From Natronococcus pandeyae (GTDB taxonomy: Archaea; Halobacteriota; Halobacteria; Halobacteriales; Natrialbaceae), in assembly GCF_008122205.1 (NCBI RefSeq), contig NZ_PHNJ01000015.1, positions 1 to 64,000 on the forward strand: a DNA stretch of 64,000 nt, written 5' to 3'. The position numbers and the translations under genes are program-made. Of this stretch, positions 51,145 through 59,925 are shown one piece after another; within the stretch, counting starts at the first letter, position 1, and each line of letters opens with the position of its first letter. The notes below the pieces were generated by a model. The model had not been told where the DNA came from. It did not search any database and saw only the letters and a list, made by a program, of their open reading frames with translations.

Positions 51145-53201
51145 GCGACTGGGTCTCGACGACGTGCATGCGCTGTGCCGTCGGCTGCGGACACGTGCAC
51201 CGCGGCGCCGACGTCGGCTACGGGATCGACACCGTCCGCGGCGACGCGGCTCACCCCGTCAACCAGGGGCTGGCGTGTGCGCGCGGCATCAGCGAAAGCA
51301 AAGATCCCGACGGCGACTGGCTCACCCAACCGCTCGTCCGCCGCGGCGGAGAGCTTCGACGGACGACCTGGGACGTCGCGCTCGCACACGCCCTCGAGGG
51401 ACTCCAGCGAGCCCACGAGCGAGATCCGGACGCCGTCGCGGTTCTCGGCAGCGGCCAGCAGACCAACGAGGCGGCGTACGCGCTCGGAAAGCTCGCCCGC
51501 GGCGGGTTCGGTACCCGCCACTACGACGCCAACACGACGCTCTGTATGGCCAGCGCGGTGACGGCGTACTACCAGGCGTTCGGCAGCGACGCCCCGCCCT
51601 GCACGTACGCCGACATCGACGAGGCCGATCGACACGTCATCTGGGGGGCCAACCCCGCGGTCGCTCACCCCGTCCTGTTCCGCTGGCTCAAGCGGGCAGC
51701 CGTCGACGACGTCGAAATCATCGTCGTCGACCCGGTGCGCTCCGAGACGGCGGAGAACGCCGATCAGCACGTCGCACCCGAACCGGGGATGGATCTCGCG
51801 CTGGCCCGGGCAGTCCTCGCTCGACTCGTCGATACCGACCGTCTCGACGAAGCGTTCCTCGAGGAGGCGACCGACGGCTTCGGCGAACTCCGCAACGTGC
51901 TTCCCGACGCCGAGTCCGCGGCCGATGCGGCCGGCGTCGAGATGGCCGACGTCGACCTCCTGGCGGACGCGCTCGACCACCGGGCGCTCGTCTACTGGGG
52001 GATGGGCGTCAACCAGCACGTCCAGGGAACCGAGACGGCGCGGGCGTTGATCGACCTGACGCTGGCAACCGGCAACCTTCGGCCCGGCGGCGGCCCGTTC
52101 TCGCTCACCGGCCAGGCGAACTCCATGGGGACCCGCGTCTGCTCCTCGAAGGGGACCTGGCCCGGCCAGCGGCCGTTCACCGATCCCGAGCACCGGCAGA
52201 CCGTCGCCGACCGCTGGGACGTGCCGGTCGAGCGCCTGCCGGACGACGCCGGACCGGGACCGGTCGGCATCCTCGAGGCCGAAGACGTCGACGCGGTCTG
52301 GACCGTCGCGACCAACCCGGTCGCCGGGATGCCCGACGCCGACACCGCCCGCGAAACGCTCGAGGACGCCTTCGTCGTCGCACAGGACGCCTTCCACACG
52401 GAGACGACGGCAGTCGCCGACGTGGTACTCCCTGCGGCGACGTGGGGCGAATCCGAGGGGACGACGACGAACATGGAACGAACGATTTCGCGCGTCCGTG
52501 CGGCGACCGACGTGCCGGGCGGCGTGCGCTCGGACCTCGAGATCATCGCGACGATCGGGTCACGGCTCTTCCCGGAGCTGTTCGAGACCGGATCGCCCGA
52601 ACCTGCAACGGTTTTCGACGAGTTCACCGCGCTGACGGCTGGAACCGCCGCCGACTGCTCGGGAATCACGTACGAACGACTCGAGGAGGCCCACGCGGTT
52701 CGCTGGCCCGCGCCCGACGAGACGAGCGCCGGCGGCTACCGCTACTACGACGACGAATCGTGGTCGTTTCCGACCGAGACCGGCAACGCCCAGTTCTCGA
52801 TCGGTCGACAGGCATCGCTTCCCGAACCGGTCGACGACGAGTTCGACCTCGTGCTGACGACGGCTCGCGAGGCCGACGGCTACAACACGGGCGTCCGTTC
52901 GCGTGGCGGCTCGAGCGGCGAACTGGTCGCGCGTGTCCACCCGGATACCGTCGACGCCGCCGTCGGTGCCGTAGACGACAATCGCGTCACCATCAGCTCC
53001 CGGCGCGGCACCGTTACGGCCCACGTCAACCGGGACGAGGGGATTCCGCGCGGAATGGTTTGGCTCCCGATTCACCACCCGGCGACGAACCGGCTGACCC
53101 TCTCCGACCGCGATCCCCAGTCGAAGGAGCCACACTTCAAGCAGTGTGCCGTCCGGCTGGCGACTCCCGAGGCGGCGCTTCCGCCCGCGACGGCCGACTG
53201 A
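51141..53201 (+). CDS. nasA: Assimilatory nitrate reductase, molybdopterin type
   Basis: A 686-residue DMSO-reductase-family nitrate reductase. The N-terminal 4Fe-4S motif is Cys9-x2-Cys12-x3-Cys16 and Cys46 (TTCMRCAVGCGHVHRG, then GLACARG). Molybdopterin-guanine-dinucleotide motifs follow: GSGQQTNEAAYALGKLAR, HYDANTTLCMASA with the probable Mo-ligand Cys, VIWGANPAVAHPVLF, MGVNQHVQGTETARAL and the C-terminal TTAREADGYNTGVRSRGG. No Tat signal is present, so it is cytoplasmic, as expected for assimilation. The start is a GTG at 51141, giving MSDWVSTTCM. It reduces nitrate to nitrite for nirA. Confidence 0.95.
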   Translation: MSDWVSTTCMRCAVGCGHVHRGADVGYGIDTVRGDAAHPVNQGLACARGISESKDPDGDWLTQPLVRRGGELRRTTWDVALAHALEGLQRAHERDPDAVAVLGSGQQTNEAAYALGKLARGGFGTRHYDANTTLCMASAVTAYYQAFGSDAPPCTYADIDEADRHVIWGANPAVAHPVLFRWLKRAAVDDVEIIVVDPVRSETAENADQHVAPEPGMDLALARAVLARLVDTDRLDEAFLEEATDGFGELRNVLPDAESAADAAGVEMADVDLLADALDHRALVYWGMGVNQHVQGTETARALIDLTLATGNLRPGGGPFSLTGQANSMGTRVCSSKGTWPGQRPFTDPEHRQTVADRWDVPVERLPDDAGPGPVGILEAEDVDAVWTVATNPVAGMPDADTARETLEDAFVVAQDAFHTETTAVADVVLPAATWGESEGTTTNMERTISRVRAATDVPGGVRSDLEIIATIGSRLFPELFETGSPEPATVFDEFTALTAGTAADCSGITYERLEEAHAVRWPAPDETSAGGYRYYDDESWSFPTETGNAQFSIGRQASLPEPVDDEFDLVLTTAREADGYNTGVRSRGGSSGELVARVHPDTVDAAVGAVDDNRVTISSRRGTVTAHVNRDEGIPRGMVWLPIHHPATNRLTLSDRDPQSKEPHFKQCAVRLATPEAALPPATAD

Positions 53202-53283
53202 TCCAACTGTCCTTCGGGAGACCCGGAGATCCTGGCTCGGGAGGTGGGCGCGCGTTTATCGTTCGGTACCGCGACAGGTGCTC

Positions 53284-53685
53284 ATGGATCCACGAATCAC
53301 CCTCGTCACGCTCGGCGTCACGGACGTCGACGAATCGATCCGATTCTACCGGGACGGTCTCGGATTTCCGATGCGAGACCGCGACGAGGACGACGACGTC
53401 GCCTTCTTTACGCTCGAGGGAACGTGGCTTTCGATCTATCCCAGGGAGTCCCTCGCCGAAGACGCAACCGTTCCCGACGACGGATCGGGCTTTTCCGGAG
53501 TCACCTTGGCCCACAACGTTTCGACTCGAGACGACGTCAGTTCGGTTCTCGACGAAGCGGTAGCCGCCGGCGGTCGTCTCGTCAAACCCGCACAGGACGT
53601 TTTCTGGGGCGGGTACTCGGGGTACTTCGCCGATCCCGATGGCCATCTCTGGGAGGTGGCGTACCCGAAGCTGACCGACGACTGA
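53284..53685 (+). CDS. VOC-family (glyoxalase-like) protein
   Basis: A 133-residue single VOC domain: ITLVTLGVTDVDESIRFYRD, GFPMRDRDEDDDVAFFTLEG, then VTLAHNVSTRDDVSSVLDEA and YSGYFADPDGHLWEVAYPK. The DPDGHLWEV ending with its Glu is the common metal ligand site of this superfamily. Function could be lyase, dioxygenase-like or resistance; no assignment is justified. It lies downstream of nasA by 82 bp. Confidence 0.88.
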   Translation: MDPRITLVTLGVTDVDESIRFYRDGLGFPMRDRDEDDDVAFFTLEGTWLSIYPRESLAEDATVPDDGSGFSGVTLAHNVSTRDDVSSVLDEAVAAGGRLVKPAQDVFWGGYSGYFADPDGHLWEVAYPKLTDD

Positions 53686-53736
53686 GAGCTGCGACGACCG
53701 CGACCGTCGCGCACCGGTCGGTCGCGCCGAGATCGA

Positions 53737-54594
53737 TCACTCCGGGACGTCCCCGCGAACCCGAAGTCGGATCCCGTTCGGATCGGCAGTCTCGAACCCG
53801 TCGCCGTCCACCGCGTCCGTGGTGTCGATTTCCCGCCGCTCGAGCCGTTCCCGCAGCGCTGCGAGCGCGCCCCCTCCGGGGACGACGAGTTCGAACCACT
53901 CGAGTCCGCGTCCTCGCGGCGGCGTCGACCGCTGTCTCCAGACGTTCAGCCCGAGGTGATGGTGGTAGTCACCGGCGGCGACGAAGAGCGCCGACTCGCC
54001 GAGCCGCTGTTTGATCCCCATTCCGAGGGCGTCGACGTAGAACTCCCGCGCCGCCGGCAGTGACGACACCTCGAGGTGGACGTGGCCGACGGTCGTCGCG
54101 TCCGGGCTCGACTCCCGGCCGCGACTCGCGTTCCGAATGTCGTCGAGATCGAGCGGCTTCGTGTCGATCCCGATCGTCCCGTCGTCGGCAACGGGCCACG
54201 CCTCCGACGGCAGGTCCCGGTACACCTCGACCCCGTTCCCCTCGGGATCCGAGAGGTACAGCGCCTCGCTCACGACGTGGTCCGCCGAGCCCTCGAGCCG
54301 CCAGCGGTCCTCGATCCGCTCTAGGGCGTCGCCGAGCGCCGCCCGCGATGGGACGAGAAACGCCGTGTGGAACAGCCCCGTCTCGTCCTCTCTTCGGGGC
54401 GGCGCTTCCGGGTCCTCGACGAGCACGAGGAGTGGGTCTCCACCTGCGGCGAGGATCGTGCGGTCACCGCGGCGCTCCCGTACGTCGAGCCCGATCACCG
54501 TCTCGTAGAACCGGCTGACCCGCTCGAGGTCGGCCACTCGGAGCGCGACGCGTCCGATGGTCGTCGCGATCGGGAGGGAGCCGTCAGCAGTCAT
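53737..54594 (-). CDS. Two-domain VOC protein (catechol 2,3-dioxygenase-like)
   Basis: A 285-residue duplicated VOC protein, each half having the beta-alpha-beta-beta-beta plan. Half one: IGRVALRVADLERVSRFYET and SDPEGNGVEVYRDLP (Glu ligand). Half two: VGHVHLEVSSLPAAREFYVD, FVAAGDYHHHLGLNVW and TADPNGIRLRV. The two His-containing strand starts and the Glu fit an Fe/Mn-dependent extradiol dioxygenase fold (CatE-like). The substrate is unknown and no aromatic-degradation genes are near. The start MTADGSLP at 54594 replaces an ATG at 54660 whose extension lacks fold features. Confidence 0.87.
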   Translation of the reverse strand: MTADGSLPIATTIGRVALRVADLERVSRFYETVIGLDVRERRGDRTILAAGGDPLLVLVEDPEAPPRREDETGLFHTAFLVPSRAALGDALERIEDRWRLEGSADHVVSEALYLSDPEGNGVEVYRDLPSEAWPVADDGTIGIDTKPLDLDDIRNASRGRESSPDATTVGHVHLEVSSLPAAREFYVDALGMGIKQRLGESALFVAAGDYHHHLGLNVWRQRSTPPRGRGLEWFELVVPGGGALAALRERLERREIDTTDAVDGDGFETADPNGIRLRVRGDVPE

Positions 54595-54840
54595 CACGCT
54601 GAGAGTTGCGTGTCCGTAGATTAGGCCTTTTGCACTGCAGGGTGACGGACGGGGGTCCATTCCGCACCCGAGAGCGTGACTGGTGGTTGTAACTGAGACG
54701 GTTCTAACCTCTTGCAGTCAGACGTGGATGCAGCGAGAACGCGCCGGCGTCGACGGCGGTAGACGAGACTGAACGCTGCGGCCGGCTATCCAACAGACTC
54801 AAGGAGACGTGACCTGATTCTGCGAGATAAGGCATATTCA

Positions 54841-55269
54841 ATGAAGATTTCTGAACGACTCCTCTGCATGTTCTCCGGACGGGTCGAGGAGCGAGACGGG
54901 TCGTACGTCGTCGAGGTTCCCGAACAAGAACTCAGGATTGGCGATGTAGACGAAGGGAGTCCGTACCGGGTCGCGGTGTTGTCCACCCCCACAGAACCAA
55001 CGGAGGAGACAGAACGAGAATCAACACGAGAGCACGAACCAGCCCAAGAGCACGGCTCTCTGGAGCCTCCCGTGGACGAAGGTGAAACGCGCGTGGTGGA
55101 AATCGAGGACGTCGGGGATCAGGGGGATGGGATCACGCGTGTCGAGCGCGGATACGTCGTCATCGTACCGGATGCAGAAAAAAGAGAACGAGTGCGGATA
55201 GAAATCACCCAGGTACAGGACAACGTCGCGTTCGCTGACGTGGTCGAACGGCTGGATTACTACGAGTAG
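54841..55269 (+). CDS. TRAM-domain protein, long form
   Basis: A 142-residue protein. Residues 1-45 form a small N-terminal beta part (ERLLCMFSGRVEERDGSYVV). An acidic, helical linker rich in Glu, Thr and Pro spans about 50-78. The last 60 residues are a TRAM domain: TRVVEIEDVGDQGDGITRVE, GYVVIVPDAEKRERVRIEIT and VQDNVAFADVVERL. TRAM domains bind RNA; haloarchaeal TRAM proteins are thought to act as RNA chaperones. A second TRAM-like gene lies 2 kb away (57046-57321). Confidence 0.88.
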   Translation: MKISERLLCMFSGRVEERDGSYVVEVPEQELRIGDVDEGSPYRVAVLSTPTEPTEETERESTREHEPAQEHGSLEPPVDEGETRVVEIEDVGDQGDGITRVERGYVVIVPDAEKRERVRIEITQVQDNVAFADVVERLDYYE

Positions 55270-55600
55270 CGTTCGAAAGGGCGTCGAAGGATTCGCCCGG
55301 GATCGTTCCAGACAGCGGTAGACAAACAGTCGATAGTAGCGCGATTTCTTTATCAAGCCTGAAACTGAATTGGTCGATTCGTTACCTACAGATGCTTATT
55401 GATCAGCGAGCGTTCTATCAGGCTCGAGTGACGTTCGTAGCGTCGTGCTGAATACAGGGCACAAATCGGTCAATGACGGGTCTGGAGGAGGGGTTACGCG
55501 CGGTGGGTGATGTACCGGTTACACACTGGCCGAATTCGACGACTGTCTGGTTTACTACGAATATTGCTTTATGCCTTCATAAGTCCAGTTATAATTCGTG
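55270..55600. other. 331-bp intergenic region
   Basis: Moderately AT-rich, with no supported gene. The right end contains the cupin promoter: TTGCTTTATGCC at 55563-55574 is about 30 nt before the start. Confidence 0.5.
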
Positions 55601-56092
55601 ATGAGTTCACAGGTTACGTCCTCAGAGAAGTATGACGTTACACTTGGAAAGCTCGGTGCGCGACTCGACATCTCTCGGACGGAGAACGAGGCGAACGTAG
55701 CCATCGTCGAGCACACGCTCCCGCCGCACACGCTGGCAGCACCGCTCCACCGCCACAGCCGTGAGGACGAGGTCTCCTACGTGCTGGAGGGCGAGATGAC
55801 CGTACTGGCCGACGATGAACTGACAACCGTTCCAGCCGAAGAGTCGGTCGTGAAAGGCCGGGGGATCTGGCACACGTTCTGGAACGCGGGCGACGAACCG
55901 CTTCGCTTCCTCGAGATTATCGCACCGGGCGAGTTCTCGGAGTTCTTTGACGAGATCTCACGTATCTACCCACTCGACCCCGCGGACGAGGAGGCACTCG
56001 CCCGCTTCGCGGAAATCTGCGAGCGATATGCCTTCGAGGCCGATCTCGAAAGCATTCCCAAGCTCTGCGAGAAACATGGCCTCCAGATATAG
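55601..56092 (+). CDS. Cupin-domain protein
   Basis: A 163-residue single cupin. The metal-binding motif 1 is at HRHSREDEVSYVLEGEMTV (H-x-H, later Glu), and motif 2 in GRGIWHTFWNAGDEPLRFLE (His). The C-terminal 50 residues are helical (DPADEEALARFAEICERYAF). The substrate is unknown; such cupins include dioxygenases and isomerases. The start is ATG at 55601 or GTG at 55598. A TATA-like element 30 nt upstream supports a leaderless mRNA. Confidence 0.85.
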   Translation: MSSQVTSSEKYDVTLGKLGARLDISRTENEANVAIVEHTLPPHTLAAPLHRHSREDEVSYVLEGEMTVLADDELTTVPAEESVVKGRGIWHTFWNAGDEPLRFLEIIAPGEFSEFFDEISRIYPLDPADEEALARFAEICERYAFEADLESIPKLCEKHGLQI

Positions 56093-56266
56093 GGTGCAAG
56101 ACTGGCCGACTCCCACGGTTTCCCGTATTGTATTTATCCACTGTATTCAACACGCCGTTCTTGATAGCAATTAGGGAGTACAGTTAGAGTCTGCTGAATA
56201 GAGAGCGCGAATGTTACACGAAATCTGACTCGATGTTGACTAATGAAGGTCTGCGTACCTCTGTAG

Positions 56267-56755
56267 TCAGTTCGTAGTTGCAGAATTTTGGTGATTAGTT
56301 TCTTTCTCGTACAGGCTAACCATTCGACTGAAAAAGAGAAACATGAGGACCATTGAGACAACAGTCCCAACTACCGTTCTTACGGGGTCGCGTTCGATAG
56401 CCGCTCGAATCGTATACAAGTAAATCGGTGCACAGACAGCGGTAAACAGTGTCTCCTTTGAGGACAAGATACCCTGTTCAAGCCATACTTGTTCGCCCAA
56501 CACGACGCGTGTTGCCCACGCGTCGTCATTTTCTGGTGGCGGAGCTACGAGAGGATTTATCCCGACAAATAAGAGTATCCCGGCCAAGAGCGGTCGATTC
56601 TGCCGATAAATCGCCAAGATGAGTGTCGGATACGCGACTACGTACGTCCAGACGCTCGTAGGGTTAGCATGCCCCGACCAAAAAAACCGGTCTACGAGAC
56701 TATCTATTGAGATACTCTTACCAATCACAACACCTTGAATATCGTTGTTCACCAT
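56267..56755 (-). CDS. DUF6653-like membrane protein
   Basis: A 162-residue membrane protein with about four hydrophobic segments and the motif RFFWSGHANPTSVWTYVVAY near the N-terminus, which is like the (F-W-x-R-H-A-N-P-x-S) signature of a small haloarchaeal membrane family (DUF6653, from memory). Further segments are LLAGILLFVGINPLVAPPPE and VGTVVSMVLMFLFFSRMVSL. Its composition is lower in GC than the window average, like its neighbours. Function unknown. Confidence 0.78.
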   Translation of the reverse strand: MVNNDIQGVVIGKSISIDSLVDRFFWSGHANPTSVWTYVVAYPTLILAIYRQNRPLLAGILLFVGINPLVAPPPENDDAWATRVVLGEQVWLEQGILSSKETLFTAVCAPIYLYTIRAAIERDPVRTVVGTVVSMVLMFLFFSRMVSLYEKETNHQNSATTN

Positions 56756-57045
56756 GATAAATCACACTTCAACGCTGACTGATACAGTCTAACGGTCAAT
56801 CGTGCATAAGTACACAGAAGTTCGGGATATGTTGATGATCAGTCTGAAGTTCTACTGATCGACTGGTTCAGCACGACATTGGTTTGTTGCAGCTATCCTC
56901 TAGTCTTGCACGTCGATTTCAACATGTCCGTGATCTGCCACGCTGGAACGTATGAAAATCTACGCTAATCCCTATCACTGCCGCCTTCGGTGCTCAATGC
57001 AACGCTCTACCCTTGACACCCTCGGATGGATTGCAGCGGGAAGCC

Positions 57046-57321
57046 TTAGGCCGTATAGGAGCTATCTCCGACGACTTCCCGGAACGTCCCTCTCCCAACC
57101 GACTTTTCTTTGTCGAACTCCGTCACCTCGACGTTGACCCGTTTTTCGACATGCTCAGGTCCGACACCTTCGATATACAGCCGAGTATCACCCACATTGG
57201 CGATCCCGGTATTGTTTCCGTTATACTCGTTGACAAAGATGTTTATTTCGTTGCCTGGTTCCAGCGACGGGTTCGTTGTCCGAAACTTCCATCCCTTGAA
57301 ATAACTGTCTAACATGCTCAT
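57046..57321 (-). CDS. TRAM-like protein coupled to NhaC
   Basis: A 91-residue protein with a short N-terminal part (MLDSYFKGWKFRTTNPSLEP) and then a TRAM-like beta barrel: EINIFVNEYNGNNTGIANVG, DTRLYIEGVGPEHVEKRVNV and EVTEFDKEKSVGRGTFREVV. It begins at 57321 with ATG overlapping the nhaC stop codon (ATGA), so it should be translated with the antiporter. No TM segment. RNA binding is inferred from the fold; a link with the antiporter is not known to me. Alternative start at 57315. Confidence 0.75.
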   Translation of the reverse strand: MSMLDSYFKGWKFRTTNPSLEPGNEINIFVNEYNGNNTGIANVGDTRLYIEGVGPEHVEKRVNVEVTEFDKEKSVGRGTFREVVGDSSYTA

Positions 57322-58898
57322 ATTCGAGCCACCTCTTCTGATTCACGATCGATAAGGTATTCTCGGCCGAACCCAGTGTACGCCGCGACGACGAACACAG
57401 CAACGAGCAACCATCCATGGAAGACGTAGGGGAACACTTCGACTGGGTTGACAAGCATTCCAGCTTCGATGAACTCGTATTCGGCCGGAAGCCCTTGCAT
57501 AGCTTCGAATCCGACTAGCACGCCACCTGACCACGGGAAAATGTAACCTAGGGCCGCCGTGTTGGCGTCGAGAATGTTTGCCCGGCGATAGCCGTTGAGG
57601 TTGAACCGCTCGCCGACCTTCGAGATGTACGGTCCGATGGCGATCTCGGCTGCAGTGTTGATCGTGATAGCCGCGTTGATCAGCGCCGAGGAGCCGACCA
57701 TCGTCAGCTCTGCTCTACGGACGTTCGTCGCCAATCGGTCGAAGGAGAACTCGAGAATGGCCTCGAACGCTCCGCCACGGATCATGATCTGTGCAGCGGC
57801 GATAATGAACAAGATCAGGATAGCCAGCTCAAAGAAGCCGGCAATCCCCTCTAAGAGGCTGCCGCCGACGCCGACGGCGTCGGGTTCGACGACTTCTAAG
57901 ATGGGAAGGAATGCCAGCGGTTCGACGAGCGGACCGTCGGCCGGTGCTTGGAACACGAGCATATCGCTGACGGCTGCGAGACCAAACACGAGGTTCGCGA
58001 CGATTGCCGTGACGATTCCCCAGGTGATTGCCTCTACGATGTGACGCCCCCTCACGGCTGCACCGATAACGACGGCCATCGAGATGAGATGGACGAGGCC
58101 AGCCGGTTCAGCTGCTTCGAGAAAAATCTCGCGGGCGTCGCCCTCGATCCCGAGTCCCGGCATCATGCTACTTGCGAGTATGTACGCGGGAAACGCAAGG
58201 ATGGCAGCGATGATCGCGTACTTGAACCGAGAGGCGACGACACCGCCGATGTCCGAGTCCTGCGTGACCGCGCTGACGATCGTCGTGTCACTGACCGGCG
58301 CGAGGTTATCTCCGAAGATTGCGCCCGAGAGGATCGCCCCAAACATGAGTACGGGGTTCGCTCCGAGCAGAATACCGGCTGGGAAGAACAGAACGACGAA
58401 CGCGATCGTCGTCCCGTATCCGGTCCCGATCCCCGTGGCGAGCAGGGCAGCCAGGATGAACGTGATCGCCGGAAACAGGATTCCCCCGACGCCCGTGATG
58501 TCAGCGGCCCAGACGAGCCCTTCGACGAAGCCACCGGCCTGTAGTGTCTCCGCGAACATCCCTGCCCACAACCAGGCGACGACCGCCGTCACCGCGACGG
58601 GTTGGGTCATCCCCTCGAAGATCGTGTTCGCGTATCCTGTCCACGACCCCTTCACGAAGAACATCCCGGTCATCAATCCGATCAAGATCCCGATCGTGAG
58701 TCCGGTCGTATCGGCGACCCGCCACAAGGCGGTCTGGACGATCGCCCAGACGATGAAAAACGCGATCGGAAACGCGCTCATTCCTCGCCCACCGTAGAAC
58801 TGAAGCTCCGACTCCTCCTCCCCTGTATCGACGTCGAACTCGTCTGTCGGACCAGTGCCGTTTGACGCCACTTTAGCACGGACATCAGGAAACACCAT
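57318..58898 (-). CDS. nhaC: Na+/H+ antiporter, NhaC family
   Basis: A 526-residue antiporter with about 12 transmembrane helices, exporting sodium in exchange for protons. A soluble 30-residue N-terminus (DVRAKVASNGTGPTDEFDVD) is followed by helices such as AFPIAFFIVWAIVQTALW, IGTGYGTTIAFVVLFFPAG and PVSDTTIVSAVTQDSDIGG, the last being typical of NhaC. The motif FGDNLAPVSDT (Asp/Asn in membrane) matches the family. A TATA-like CTATAAA (revcomp at 58947-58953) stands about 50 nt upstream, inside the decayed transposase sequence. Sodium homeostasis in a halophile is the expected role. Confidence 0.9.
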   Translation of the reverse strand: MVFPDVRAKVASNGTGPTDEFDVDTGEEESELQFYGGRGMSAFPIAFFIVWAIVQTALWRVADTTGLTIGILIGLMTGMFFVKGSWTGYANTIFEGMTQPVAVTAVVAWLWAGMFAETLQAGGFVEGLVWAADITGVGGILFPAITFILAALLATGIGTGYGTTIAFVVLFFPAGILLGANPVLMFGAILSGAIFGDNLAPVSDTTIVSAVTQDSDIGGVVASRFKYAIIAAILAFPAYILASSMMPGLGIEGDAREIFLEAAEPAGLVHLISMAVVIGAAVRGRHIVEAITWGIVTAIVANLVFGLAAVSDMLVFQAPADGPLVEPLAFLPILEVVEPDAVGVGGSLLEGIAGFFELAILILFIIAAAQIMIRGGAFEAILEFSFDRLATNVRRAELTMVGSSALINAAITINTAAEIAIGPYISKVGERFNLNGYRRANILDANTAALGYIFPWSGGVLVGFEAMQGLPAEYEFIEAGMLVNPVEVFPYVFHGWLLVAVFVVAAYTGFGREYLIDRESEEVARI

Positions 58899-58935
58899 AA
58901 AATTTTTTCAAGATGATAGGGAAAATCTCGGATAA

Positions 58936-59680
58936 TGTGCTGAAATTTATAGACGGAACGCGATCAATAGCAGCACAACGCGTCTCCGAGAGTACCTGAA
59001 CCAGCCCTACCGCCGGTTGCTCGACGTGCTGTACGAGATGCCCAGAATCGTCGCTCAACTCGGCCTTGCGGTGGATCAGCTACCGGATTTCACCACCGTC
59101 TGTACGCGGAAACAAGATCTCAAAATGCGGGTCTGGCGGGTGTTGCTTCAATTACCTGTCTCGCTGCATGAGCTCGGCGACGTTCAAGCGATCGACGCAA
59201 CCGGCTTCAAACGCCATCAAGCCAGCCGCCACTACGTTCTTCATGTCGGCTACAACTTTGACGACATCAAGACAACGGCGCTCGTCGATTGCAAGACCAG
59301 TGCCATTCTCGATATCCATTGCTCGATGAAACAGCCGCACGATACACAAGTTGGGCGACAGGGACTCACGAGAAATCTCACCCAGCTGACCACGATCACC
59401 GCCGACAAAAGCTACGACTGGGATGTGCTCCGGTACGAACTCAGAGACGCTGGCATCCGCCCGGTAATCAAACACCGTGAGTTCTATGGACTTGACACAG
59501 CGCACAACGCTCGCCACGACGAGAACGTCTATCACCGACGCTCGATCGTCGAAGCGATCTTTTTTCCCACTGAAACATCGGTTCAACGAGACCTTGCGGG
59601 CGAGAACGTGGTTTGGACAGTTCAGAGAGCTCGTTCTAAAGGCCGCCGTCAGAAACATCGAGCAAGCTGTGAGACTCTAA
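58936..59680 (+). pseudogene. Decayed IS5-type transposase (frameshifted, N-terminally truncated)
   Basis: Frame 1 from about 58936 to 59560 encodes an IS5-family (DDE) transposase core: INSSTTRLREYLNQPYRRLL, VQAIDATGFKRHQASRHYVL (first Asp), TALVDCKTSAILDIHCSMKQ, TITADKSYDWDVLRYELRD (second Asp) and IRPVIKHREFYG. No initiator codon is clear. A T-run (59560-59565) of six bases shifts the frame; one T fewer would give FFPLKHRFNETLRARTWFGQ and then AAVRNIEQAVRL before the TAA at 59680. The element is probably non-functional. No terminal inverted repeats were found. Confidence 0.82.
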
Positions 59681-59812
59681 CACCACTGATCCCACGCGTC
59701 TAAACAAGCCCCAAAGCGCAAATGTGGTAAAGACTGAGACGGGATCTGTGAGGGTTAGCAATCGGTCAGTACAGATGATCTACTCACTGTGAAACCACCC
59801 GTCGAGATCCGC

Positions 59813-59830
59813 CCCGTCCTGAGGACCGGG
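59813..59830. repeat. Small GC-rich hairpin beyond narK
   Basis: CCC GTCC TGA GGAC C GGG folds as a 7-bp stem with a one-base bulge and 3-nt loop, 96 bp beyond the narK stop. A short T-containing run follows on the plus strand. It could be a transcript-end structure or a mobile-element remnant; no firm call. Confidence 0.35.
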
Positions 59831-59925
59831 CTTTCTCCTCGACTCTCCGTACCCGTCTCGAGAGAACGGTATCGGGATGGTCGTCATCTCGTCGCACGTC
59901 CGGTGGTGAAGACCGACGAAAGGGG

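Noticed and set aside
51131-53563. Plus-strand open frame of 810 codons over nasA
   Set aside because: Arg-rich, no motifs; nasA frame contains all cofactor motifs.
56952-57137. Plus-strand 61-codon frame antisense to the TRAM-like gene end
   Set aside because: No motif; overlaps the better supported TRAM-like frame.
59813-59830. IS200/IS605-type right end
   Set aside because: The hairpin resembles such ends only loosely and no TnpA or TnpB sequence adjoins.
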